Source: Mastigias papua (taxonomy: Eukaryota > Cnidaria > Scyphozoa > Rhizostomeae > Mastigiidae). Taken from it: 64,000 nucleotides of DNA. Where the stretch lies: NCBI GenBank assembly GCA_964019165.1, contig OZ025276.1:2665840-2729839 (forward strand). Direction: 5' to 3'. Numbering within the stretch: position 1 is the first letter of the stretch; every line of letters begins with the position of its first letter. The position numbers and the translations under genes are program-made. Positions 33,632 to 44,382 of the stretch are shown in pieces. The notes under the pieces were generated by a model. It saw only the letters and a program-made list of their open reading frames with translations. It was not told where the DNA came from and did no database searches.

Positions 33632-35520
33632 AAATCCAAGGTTTCCATTACGTTATGTAACAAATCGTAATCAGGAGTCCCTCCTGGTCTTCCCTTGCAC
33701 CTCAAATGAAGTATCAGAGGTCATTAAATCTCTATAACATGGTACTTCTGTTGGTCCAACTAGCATTCCACTTAAGCAATTGAAAATTCTTGATCCCTAC
33801 ATTTCTGTAAATGTATCCAATCTGATCAATGAATCGTTTGAAACTGGTATTTTCCCAGATAAACGTAAAATAGCGACAGTAATCCCAGTATTTAAGAAAG
33901 GACTCACTACCAAAACATCAAATTATAGACAAATTTCCCTTCTGTCACTTGTCAGTAAACTATTTTAAAAATTAATGTATCAGCACCTCTATAGATTTCT
34001 TGAGGCATGGGAATCACTGTTTAACTTGCAATTTGGTTTTCATAGTGGTCACTCTACTGATCATGCACTAGTTAGTCTAACTGATAATAGTAAGTCGTCA
34101 TTAGATAAAAATAGATTTGTTTGTGGAATTTTTATTGATCTCCAAACAGCTTTTGACACTGTTAACCATGATATTCTTTTGAGTAAGCTCGAGCACTATG
34201 GAATTGGAGGAAATTCTCTAACTTGGTTTAAATCATATTTAAATGACGGCAAGCACTTTGTTTCAGTAAATGGTCACTCATCTTCCGTATGTAATAGTAC
34301 TTGTGGTGTTCCTCAGGGATCAGTGCTGGGTCCCTTACTATTTCTACTTTATATAAATGACCTACCAAACACATCTAAACTATTGACATTCTTCTTGTTT
34401 GCAGATGACACTAATATTTATTTTGAAACTGACAATCTCTCTAGGCTCAGCAAAACCGTCAACAAAGAACTTAGGAAGGTTAAAACATGGTTAGATTGTA
34501 ATAAACTTGCATTAAATATTAATAAAACAAACTTTGTACTGTTTCATTCACCCAAGAAAACATTCCCTGATCTGATCCCTCTCAAATTTGGCAAAGAAAA
34601 CATAACAAGAACAAAGTATGTTAAATTCCTAGGTGTCCTTGTTGGCAAGCACCTTTCCTGGAAATATCACACACGTGAACTTTGCAAAAAGCTCTCTAGA
34701 ACCACTGGACTTTTCTTCAAATTAAGGCACTGGATCCTTTACCAACTCTCGTCTGCTTCTATAATTCACTGTTTTCATCTTTTCTCAAATACAGGATTAT
34801 TGTCTGGGGTCTTACATTCGATACCTATCTTACTCCACTATCTCTTCTTGAAAAGAAAATCATTAGATGTATAAAATCTCAAACATCTACAGCTCCATCT
34901 GCTCCTTTATTTAATTCATTACAGTTAGTCAAACTTGAAGATATACTACATTTAACTGTCTCAACATTTGTTTATATAGCTATAAATAAGCAGTTGCCGG
35001 TCTATTTTTATAACTGTTTCACCCCAAACTCTTCTGTTCATAGGTTTGGAACTCATTAGGCCAACAGAGGTGACCTCTTCATTTCCTTGAAATGAACAAC
35101 TCTCTGTGGTCTCAAAACTGTACACTATTTTGGCTCTAAACTATGGAATACTCTTCCACTTTACATACGGGTAGCTGGCTCCATTGCCGAGTTCCATGCT
35201 AAATTGAAAGTTTATTTTATTAATTCCTATACCTAATTATTAACTATGACGAGGCTTATTTCGTTCACTTATGTTGTCATTGTGTTATCGTTGCTTTTAT
35301 ACAAAATGTCTATTTCTCTTTTATAGGGGGTGGGGGGGGGGGGCTCTCTCTTGATTAGTTTATCTACTTAAAAAGCTCCTCCTTAGTCAATCTATCTTAA
35401 ATACACTTCTGTAGTAATGTAGTTTTAATGTAGTCTATATTTGTATTATTTGTATTTGTATTATTGTAATTGTATTAATGTATTTGAGGTAGATTGACGA
35501 ATAATGAAAATGAAATGAAT
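33632..35520 (+). mobile_element. 5'-truncated non-LTR retrotransposon (CR1/Jockey-like)
   Basis: It is flanked by GGTCAG (33626-33631 and 35521-35526). It carries the C-terminal part of a LINE ORF2 and a 3' region with a 14-base G run (35330-35343). It ends in an A-rich GAAAATGAAATGAA tail. Truncation starts in the linker before RT. Confidence 0.85.
33650..35235 (+). pseudogene. LINE reverse transcriptase
   Basis: After a shifted start (TSNEVSEVIKSL) the frame at 33780 gives FPDKRKIATVIPVFKKG. The 299-residue frame at 33975 gives the palm: FGFHSGHSTDHAL, FIDLQTAFDTVNHDIL (first Asp), CGVPQGSVLGPLLFLLYIND, FLFADDTNIYF (catalytic pair), then WLDCNKLALNINKTNF and the thumb. From 34875 it decays by shifts, but a C-terminal HRFG...LWNTLPLYIR-like end is readable to about 35235. 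The TAA at 33968 separates the first two pieces. Confidence 0.9.
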
Positions 35521-36190
35521 GGTCAGTAGAAGAGCTGTGAAAATTTTATCAATTTGTGCTTGCACCAACATGATTTATTTGTGGACTGTAGTTGGACATT
35601 TTTTGCCACAAGCCATGGAAAATCCCCTTGTGATGGGATAGGAGGAACCTTGAAACGGTTAGCAATGAGAGCAAGTCTACGAAGGCCCCTTTCAGATCAG
35701 ATTCTGACAGCACAACAAGGTGTGGAGGTTTGTCAAAGGAGGTACTTGGAATTATTGTATGTTTTATCTCACAAGCAGACATGCAAAATGTTCGAGGAAT
35801 TTTACAGGAAAGATCTAGCCATACAAATACCATGCCTGAGATTAGAGGATTTCACCACTTTGTTCCTCTAAATTCTAGTGTCATAGCAGCAAAAAGAGTG
35901 TCACAGGACAAAAAATTTACTCTAAGATTGGACTTGGTACTAGGCAGCATATCTGAAAGAGTAGCAAAGCTGGTAATCTCTGATTTTATCATATGCTTAT
36001 ATGATGGAAGCTATTGGGAGATGTTAAAGTAAAAGTCATGCTCCCTCATTTCCCCTCAAGATCATACTGCTGGCCAAGGAGAGAGGATAAATGCTTTGTG
36101 CCAGTGGTAAATGTACTTTGCAGAACTGAGCCTCCGTCAACTAGGACTGGTCGTCAATAGAAAGCAAGGATATTAAAGCCATAGAGGATA

Positions 36191-38609
36191 CATTGAGAAA
36201 GAAGAAGATAGTGGATAACCTGGTGTTGCAGCTTTAATTAAGGTAACAGACCACCTTCATGGAAACTGTCAAGGGACTTTATTTCTAGTAGCTAACTCGT
36301 GCTTCCATTTTCATTTCCAGTGTAACTTTTCACACATTTTTATCCACATATTTTGAAAATCCTGTATCTCTGTCACCTGGTGATTCTCATAGTTACTAGT
36401 TTATGCTAGTTGAGTTAGGTATGTGATTAACAGGCATGCCAAAAATCATGAAGATCAAGTGTGGCCAAAAATTACACTTTTCTACTTACTTTCACGTACT
36501 TTCAAACTTCCAGTTTTTGACAAGATTTGTGTATTGAGTTTCCAAAGTCACATAGCTCATGATTTGTTGAGTTTATGGACTTTTACTTGTTATATTTGAA
36601 CCCAGGTGGTCTCAGATTGGCTATATATAGCAGTTCAATTAATATGAATGGATGGCTGTGGACTTATTACGAAAATTATGATCATGAACATTTATCTTGG
36701 ATCGTGGATCATGTTTTGTTCTAGATTTTCGGCTAGAGTTGGTGGAGGTTTTCAACAAAATTCCACGATCATACAGTAGCAACGTTTGCTCAGTGACGTG
36801 GTATGTGAAGTGCTGTACAATCTGCTATATAAACCATGTGACCTGTTAATGGGTGTTAAACGTTTTCATTTCGATTCTAGAATGAATACCTTTGCGGGGT
36901 TTGCCACGATGAGTTTCAGGCACATCAGAGGCATGCCCGTGGATGATTTATGTATGGCACCTGTTATTGCTTGTGAGCCTTTGTATGACATGTGCTGAAA
37001 TAGTTTCATTGCATTGTTTGGTATAAGTCCTCTACCTTTCCAGTGTACTTGAGTTCCATTGTTTTTTAGATTTTCTCATGTAAGTCGAGATGATTCCCCA
37101 AGTTGAACTCATGATAGCAGTCCTTTTGTTTGCGAACAATGGTTGGTTTGCTAAACCAATTTGATTATATTCTGCCCATGCTTAGATTGTCTACGATCCA
37201 TTTTGCAATAGTTTTGGCTTCTTACATGATGAAAATACCAAAGTGCTAATCCGATAATTGATATTTCCGCCAATACCCAGCTGAAAATCACTATGTGTAA
37301 CTCGGCCCTTAGAAGTGGTTCCCATGCTTAAGAATGCATATGATTGTGATATGTCAAGGAATTAGTACAGGTTAGCACCACACATTTCATTAGGTTAGAT
37401 TATTCCACTTAGCAATGAAAGTTATTCATTTTCATTTATACACAGCTACATATGTAGTATATTATTTGTATTCTATGGACACACATGATGTTATGCACAA
37501 TATGTTATATGTTGTGCACTTCCATGGGATTTTAGTCACAATATATTCCCCATTGATATGATGAATACTAGCAGTTTTTTGATAGCCTGTTAGAAGCGGG
37601 CTTCCCTGCCCCCAATCAAAGATGAAGATTAGCCTTGGAAAGACTAACGCAGTCACCCATGGAAGCAGCATGGTCCGCATTTTCGATGAGGGTCACGGGA
37701 AGGTGACGTCATGGGCCTCTACAATGGAGCATGTGACCATCAGCATTGTATTGGTCAAATCGAAACAATTGTGAGACCAAAGTGTGCAAAAAACGCTCGG
37801 ATACCTGCTCTATGCTATGGGGCTTTCCACCTCGTCTTATACAGTTTATTTGCAAAATAACAGGTGAATATAACATTAATAGAACATAACTTGCTGAACT
37901 TCAAATCATTTTTGTACAACAATATGAGTAACCTGTAAACAAAATTTAAACATGGGGAAACTCAAACTGGTCTGAGTTTGAGGCCAACACGAGTTCTTAT
38001 TAGTGTGTGGTCAGATTCTTAATAGTGTTTACATGAGAATGGGTGAAATGAAACTCGTGCAAGCCTTAGTTCATTTCTGGTCTTTCACACCAATCTGAAA
38101 AGGTCAGTCTGACATTCGCACCAAGGTGAAATGAAACTTGTGTAAGATACTTGTGGAGGAGATCTTTCTGTTTCTGTTGCCACTTTTATTACTCAGCTGT
38201 TCATCAATGTAACTTGCATGCTCATTATCATCATGATTTCACCTGCAAAACTTATGGGTTAGTAGAAGAAAGCTATTGCAATGTGTACACATAAAAATAA
38301 CAAATTATACTAATTAATAGCATAGCTATCTAGTCCTGTTTTCATTTCAGAACACTTTGCCAGTTTTTATCACATCTACCAAATTGTTGTCTTACCAGGG
38401 AGCTAGCACTACAACACCCTGTGGCCAGTTGCCCCAGTCCTTCATATATAGACCTTTCCAACAAGTATGATAATTATTTAGAGGTTCCAATGCAAAGTGT
38501 AGAAGGTATTCAGGATGCTACAAAGGATGCCACAACTGATGAGAGGAAAAGAAGATGGAAAAGGAATGAGGGAAAAGTAGAGAGTTTTATGCTGTTTTAT
38601 CATCAGTAG
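36191..38609. other. no gene seen
   Basis: About 2.4 kb without recognisable coding sequence. A CRE-like GTGACGTCATGG lies near 37701. The 38421-38609 open frame (62 codons, Lys/Arg-rich end) matches nothing I know and ends at the Merlin insertion site. Confidence 0.35.
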
Positions 38610-38617
38610 CATACCCT

Positions 38618-39240
38618 GGCGCTAGTACGATTTTGCACCTCTCGGCAACTAGAGGGGATATGACCATGAGTACTATACCAAACGATAGCTCTCAACGTGC
38701 TCTTTCATATGAGACCATCCGTCAACGGATTGGTCCATGTTTGCATTCTACTCCCACTTATGGTTGGCCACTATCTGGCCACCATGATCTCTTCCCCTCA
38801 ACACTCTCCTAAGCACAAAAGCATGCTATATAGAGTATCCAATAATGATATATGCCTATCTTGGAATATAACATCATGCTATAGCGTGAATTGATAACAT
38901 TAAACACGCACTTACCAGCAAGCAAAGGCAGCTCCTCTTCCCCTCCAGCTTCAAGACTTAGTGTGCAAGTTTGGCGCCAAATGCTGCGTACCTCTGTGTG
39001 CTGGCGGCGCCAAAACCACTGGCGTTACTTAGGCGCCTAACTGCTCTCATTCCACAGCTAATGGGGACCCTCTGTTTACAGTGTCTCGCTTTCGTTAGGT
39101 AATAGCATGGAACAGCAGGATATGCCAATAAGTGCCTGTAACCCCCAGCACATGACTTGTGCAGACACAGTTGCACATAAACGTGCATTTGCTTGCCTAA
39201 GTCATGCAGAACATACAAACAGAGAGATGCCCCATTCATT
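38618..39240 (+). repeat. Merlin left terminal inverted repeat
   Basis: Matches the reverse complement of 55605-56227 along its full 623 bp. Contains a GGCGCC-rich stretch near 38970-39030. On the minus strand (pointing out of the element) it has a CTG|GTAAGTGC splice-donor-like site near 38910. Confidence 0.93.
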
Positions 39241-40942
39241 CGACACAGTTGCATATAAATGTGCATAGTCACTTCTCCTAAGTCTGTCTACCTTAAAACG
39301 TTTTGTTTCATAAGGGAAATAGCCTAAGGCGTATTTTGAATCATTCTCTACTTGTCCACATCTGATAGCCACATTGTAGTACTAAGCCTTCCCTACTTGT
39401 TCCTTACTTTTCAATAGACATTTAGCGCTATATGCATGGTACAGACGTGAGCATAGCATTTCTGGAGCGTGCCTTACAGTTTGCTTATAAGTTATTATGA
39501 ATGGCTTGTGAAACACTCAACACAAGCATAGAAGACAATCAATCTATGCTGTTCTTGGCTGTAAATGAAGGGAACTGGCTTTCTAATTCTTACTTCTTTG
39601 CTTCCTCAGTCCTGTATTAGACATTTGTCAAAGTGACCATTACCTAACGGAAAAGGTAATTGTCATTGTACTGTTCATGATTCCTTGTTATATACTGGCT
39701 GAGCACACTTTTTCGAAGTATGTTTCCCTTTCTCTCCTAAGCATAAAATCGCAAATTGTCAGGTTTTCACTAGTCTAGGTTGACAGGTTGAAAGGCGAGC
39801 TTATGTCTAAAGTGGTTCCTTATAGAAACGGGCATGTTGTGGGGTGTACCTTTCAACTGATGTTAGGGTCAGATAGGTAGGACCTAGGGTACATGTGAAG
39901 TCATATTCTATTTATTTAACAGGCTGAAAACGTTTTGTACCATTGTGGCATCGTACTATTGTGTACCTTGCTCCCTTGCATAATTAAGGAATAGTGAGAG
40001 CAATTAGACCATGAACTTCGGACTGTGAGAGATTGCAAATAACATGTGACCACATGTAACTCGCTAGTAATTTTGTAATGATTTTCGGTATATTAAGGGA
40101 GAAAGGGCACATTCACAGAATGGCACGAAAAATGCAATGTTTGAGAAAACATTGAGATAGGAATGATACGGTGGTTGATGATGTGCGTACTAGTATTTGT
40201 GGGGGTGCAGGTTTACCTAGGAAAGCACAAGTAATAATAGTCATAACTCATCCCATGCCAGGGTAATGTCAATCCATATCAGTAAAAGCGAAGGGGTGTA
40301 GACCCCTGCACAGACCCCCACCCCCGGTTGGGTGTTTGGTGTAGATGGAAGGTACTGACTGGAATACTGCACTGGTCGAGAAAGGGGCTGCAGCATTACA
40401 ATTAACATTTGGAGAACCAGTCCTTTGGATTGTCTATCTATTTTGTACTGTTAGCACACCTACAGAAAAGCCCTACAGTGTGCTATATACGTTGTTGACA
40501 CTTGTTCATTTGAGTTCGTACAGAAAAATGAGTTGTTTTCCATATAGTTCTTTGAGAGCAATGGCAAAAGTTCAAGTAAGCCACCTTGGAATAAACCCCC
40601 CAAAAAATTACCCTCACCAAAAATTTAGTCAGGCAGACAAGCCCCCTAGGGGCTTATTCAAGAAAATATGGTATGGTATAACCCATTGTCTTCTGCTGCA
40701 GTAGCTGGAGGCAAGCTTCTTACCTAAATGTACGGAGAAATTTGTTTGGTGAATGACAACCAATCCTCATGACATGGTGGTGCATGGTTCGTCCTATGTT
40801 TCCTTTGTCTATGTTACACATACCATTCTCTCTTGCATCATACATTGACAGTGTAATTTTCTAGAAATAAACCACATTGCAAAATTGCAAGTTACGACAT
40901 AATTCCTGTACCCTTCCGATCGTCCCATACACGTAAATTGTT
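39241..40942. other. Merlin interior, no gene recognised
   Basis: Unique sequence between the left TIR and transposase. A 119-codon frame at 40345-40704 has no recognisable motif. The promoter of the transposase is presumably here or in the TIR. Confidence 0.4.
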
Positions 40943-42028
40943 TTGCACGACACTTCCATCATGAGATATATAAAGCCCCTTGAAGCCTATGCAGAGACAG
41001 TTGCAAGTAGGATTGTCAGGAAGAACTTGTCATGTACGTATCTCCGAACCTATAGAGGCAGCATGGCAAGAGCTCAAAATGAAGCTGAGTTTGGGGCATT
41101 GAATCGTTTTGGTCTGTGTCTAAGAATTTACAACAACAGAGAGGAGACTATTCGATGGTGCAGGGAAAATGGACTGTTGGCCTGGGAAATGCATTGTGCC
41201 ACATGCGGCTCATTATGCACTGAGACCATTGGTCGCCGTGAAGTTGATGGTCGCGTGTGGCGTTGCTCTGAAGGAGGGTGTCGCCGACGAATTAATACTC
41301 GTAAAGGCAGTTTTTTTGAGGGGTCTCACATACAACTGTGGCAGGTTCTCTGCTTGACCTACTTTTGGAGCATTGATTGTGGGAGAAGCAGAGGACTGTC
41401 GCAGCAACAGATAATGAAGGAGTTGGAGATAGGGTGCAACTCCACGATAGTTGACTGGAAACAAGTCTGCCGCGACGTCTGTGTCTCCTACTTTCTCAAC
41501 CACCCTGAGCGAATGGGAGGGGAAGACCGGGTGGTTGAGATTGACAAGAGTTTATTTGCGCGAAGGAAGTACAATCGCGGCAGAATTGTTGCAGAGCAGT
41601 GGAACTATGGCGGATATGACCCGGTCGCTAAGAAAGGGTTCTTGGTCCCTGTACCATGTAGAGATGCTGCCACCCTATTGCCACTTGTCCAACAATGGGT
41701 TCTGCCTGGCACAACGGTGTATTCCGACAAGTGGCAGGCTTACAACCAGCTTGGTGCACTTGGCTATGGGCACGGTACAGTGAACCATACCCTTCACTTT
41801 GTCGATCCGGCAACGGGTGTCACTACCAACCATGTAGAGGCAATATGGCAGAGGGCGAAGAACAAACACAAGGCACACCATGGGCCTACAAACAGGGACA
41901 TGATTCCAGATTATTGTGCAGAGTTCATGTGGTACGAGAGATTTGGGGACAACACCTTTTACCACTTTTGGCATCACGTGGCAACGGACTTATATGTTGT
42001 GTACGTTTTTTACTTACTACTACTTTAA
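40943..42028 (+). CDS. Merlin transposase (ISXO2/IS1595-like DDE)
   Basis: 361-residue intact frame. A zinc-binding pair C85-C88 (CATC) and C108-C113 with the RRRINTRKGSFF motif precedes the DDE core typical of IS1595/ISXO2-like enzymes. Candidate residues are D201 (VVEIDKSLFARRKYNRGR), D262 (TVYSDKWQAYN) and E299 (NHVEAIWQRAKNKHK). M41 (MARAQNEAEFG) is a plausible alternative start. The last ~12 residues (VVYVFYLLLL) are unlike the family, so the true end may be spliced or altered. It would cut and paste the GG-ended TIRs. All key residues are present. Confidence 0.9.
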   Translation: MHDTSIMRYIKPLEAYAETVASRIVRKNLSCTYLRTYRGSMARAQNEAEFGALNRFGLCLRIYNNREETIRWCRENGLLAWEMHCATCGSLCTETIGRREVDGRVWRCSEGGCRRRINTRKGSFFEGSHIQLWQVLCLTYFWSIDCGRSRGLSQQQIMKELEIGCNSTIVDWKQVCRDVCVSYFLNHPERMGGEDRVVEIDKSLFARRKYNRGRIVAEQWNYGGYDPVAKKGFLVPVPCRDAATLLPLVQQWVLPGTTVYSDKWQAYNQLGALGYGHGTVNHTLHFVDPATGVTTNHVEAIWQRAKNKHKAHHGPTNRDMIPDYCAEFMWYERFGDNTFYHFWHHVATDLYVVYVFYLLLL

Positions 42029-42317
42029 GTCCTATCATTGCCCTTGATGTCAGCTAATAGGCACATAATTTGTAAAGGAAAAACTCAAATCACCCCCTTG
42101 TCTCAAATCCTTGACAGCCGTTATAAATGCACCCTGTTTGACCGCCCCTGGTATGCCTTGCATACGCTTCTTGCGCATCTATATTTATATATTGCCTTTA
42201 CATGTCTGTTACTGACACCACATATCCGCTACCCGATGTAAGTGCCCCACCACCTCCTCCCATTTATTCATACTGAGACCCACTTTCAACTATGATAGCC
42301 CAAAAAGTTCGAGTGTG

Positions 42318-43460
42318 GTTCAGCTCGAGACCATGCAAATAGGTGCTCTACGAAGAGCCATGCAAATAGGTGCTACCATGCAAATAGGTGTGCAGCGGGT
42401 AGCCACTTAAACAGAAATAGTCATTCGATACTTCAACATCTGATGAGACCTACTTATCGCCGAAAGACGCAACGGGGGTACAACACATACACCACTACAC
42501 ATAAACACAACACGCCGTTCATGCAACGATAAGAGGACTGATTAGGCCTGTAAACCATGAAATGAATCACATGTACTTTATGAAACTTCCATTATGGTTT
42601 ACTCACATTCACTACACAACTGTGACTACCTTGTGTACAGACACTGGACTGTTTCTCGATCAGAGGAGATACGCAACGCCGTAGCACAATATAAGCCATA
42701 GACCGTGTACTCTTTATGTCCTTGTAGGCCGTGCACTCGTTCTCTCCCAAAACACACTGAGGACTGACTAAGTCTACAAACCTTCACCATTATTCTCTTC
42801 CCTCAGGTTCAATGATGTTTACTAATAAAATCGATCACTCTGAGTACTCAGGGGCAAACTTCTCAATACTTTGTATTTCGCTTAAAGAGGTCTTCTTTTG
42901 TATAGTAAAATAGGACATACCATGCAAATAGGTGCTGTGTGTGAAAAATCATACACTTGCAGTCTCCTTTCACATTAATCGATGTTGTCTAATATAATCA
43001 ACCACTAGGAGTGTTTTAGAGCAAAACCCGAGATTATTTTTTATTTCAGTTAGGTAAAGAGACATACCATGCATATAGGTGCACATAGCCCGTGCACTGT
43101 TTATGTCCTGTATACGCTATATACTGAAGATTGATTAGGTGTAGAATACTTCGCAAGTGTTGTCTCCTTACCAGTTCAATGATGTTTTCTGATAAAATCG
43201 ACCATTCTGAGTACTCTGGGGCAAAACTTGGGAATAGTTTTTATTTCAGTTACGTAAAGAGACATACCATGCAAATAGGTGCTGTGTGTGAAAAATCATA
43301 CATTGCAGTCTCCCTTTCACAGTAATCGATGGTTTCTAATATAATCAACCACTAGGAGTGTTTTAGAGCAAAAACCGGGAATATTTTTTATTTCAGTTAC
43401 ATAAAGAGACATACCATTCATATAGGTGCACATAGCCCGTGCACTGTTTATGTCCTTTAG
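42318..43460 (+). repeat. KDZ-like left TIR with internal ~340-bp repeats
   Basis: The outer ~340 bp mirror 54657 downward with about 5% differences by eye. Further in, a unit containing CCATGCAAATAGGTGCTGTG, an AATCAACCACTAGGAGTG segment and a TTTTATTTCAGTTA segment recurs (about 42840-43130 and 43190-43460). The motif CCATGCAAATAGGTGC or a one- or two-base variant occurs near 42331, 42358, 42375, 42921, 43069, 43267 and 43410. Confidence 0.85.
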
Positions 43461-44382
43461 GCGTGGAATGATAATTTTGAGTAAGTAAGAAGCGACGAAA
43501 GGCAATAATGAAGTATGGAGGTAATTGTTGACACAGGAATAGTTTACAAATACATAGTCATAGAGATAAATGTTTTTTATTCAATAATATTGTCGTCATG
43601 GGTAGCTACTGATAGGTCTAAGATCACGTTTTCCAACCACAGGTGAAATTCACGCTGTAAGGATAATACAGCTTTAAGTTGGCAATGGAAAAGCTTTCAT
43701 TGATCAGAAATGCAGTTGCTTGCTTTCGGAACCTGGTGAGCAATACCAGTCTGCCCCTGTAAATTTCTCCTGTTCTCCATAAGACAATATGTAACAGGAC
43801 AATTTGCAATTGTAGACTATAGTGTTATGGCTTCGTCTGGTGTCCACCCAAGGTCAGATTTTACCTTTTCTTTTGTGGGCGGGAATCGTCTTTCATTGCA
43901 ATGAATGAAAGGCGACGCTGCTGGACAAAAGTTGGGAAACGTGTGTTTGCATGATATGCATAATGCTATTTGCTAAATTATTTTCCGTAAATCGGAAGAA
44001 GTGTTAGATTCGCTGGTTGGTCTACATACGATTTAACTAATAATTCATAATACAGTGGCTTCAGTCTCTTATGAAATTACGATATAATACAATACAATAT
44101 ACTATACAATACAATACAATGCCAAATAATGAAATACGATACAGGAGTCTTTTGCTACAATCCAATCGTGCTGCAGTTTTTCATGTTATATTACAATTTG
44201 CAACTGATTTGATATGAAACAAAGAACAGAAGAATTAAAGTACATTTAAATACATAACTGGATTGCTAGAATGAACTCTACCAACTCCACGTTCCAATGA
44301 AGCAAGCAGTGTTGTTAAGTTATGTCATGTTGTTGATATAAATAAATCGATAAGACGAAGCAATAGCGTATACTAATCGACA
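43461..44382. other. non-coding, 3' side of the KDZ-like gene
   Basis: No gene. A near-palindrome CTTTCATTGCAATGAATGAAAG lies near 43891 and an ATACA microsatellite at about 44087-44118. Confidence 0.5.

Larger units (their letters stand above)
32550..36190 (+). pseudogene. uncharacterised DDE-like transposon protein, split by a LINE
   Basis: Pieces at 32550-32777, 32781-33361, 33362-33640 (shifted) and 35530-36190 form one protein. They read LAPHSWSIQKAKEEFQVSEY (HTH-like), GFSKFCSLRPKWC, HSVCVCTIHQNV, a Cys-pair CMVHWCQNCPG, DFAENYKVIIQDD (candidate first Asp), ASYFSDGCTGQ (candidate second Asp), FATSHGKSPCDGIGGTLKRLA and a C-terminal WPRREDKCFVP segment. I know this layout from uncharacterised proteins of many aquatic invertebrates and fish and believe it is a cut-and-paste transposase (possibly Sola-like), but cannot prove the superfamily. 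Stops, shifts and the LINE make it dead. Confidence 0.6.

Noticed and set aside
36786..36998. 70-codon plus-strand frame
   Set aside because: Short, motif-free and in a region with no other coding signal.
37695..37715. CRE-like TGACGTCA as a host promoter element
   Set aside because: A single 8-base match with no gene on either side is too weak.
38958..39272. 104-codon frame in the Merlin left TIR, also present as 93 codons in the right TIR
   Set aside because: Differences between the two copies mostly change amino acids, there is no recognisable motif, and it is open by virtue of the TIR copies being recent; not called as a gene.
40345..40704. 119-codon plus-strand frame before the Merlin transposase
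   Set aside because: No motif, unusual composition and no supporting signals.
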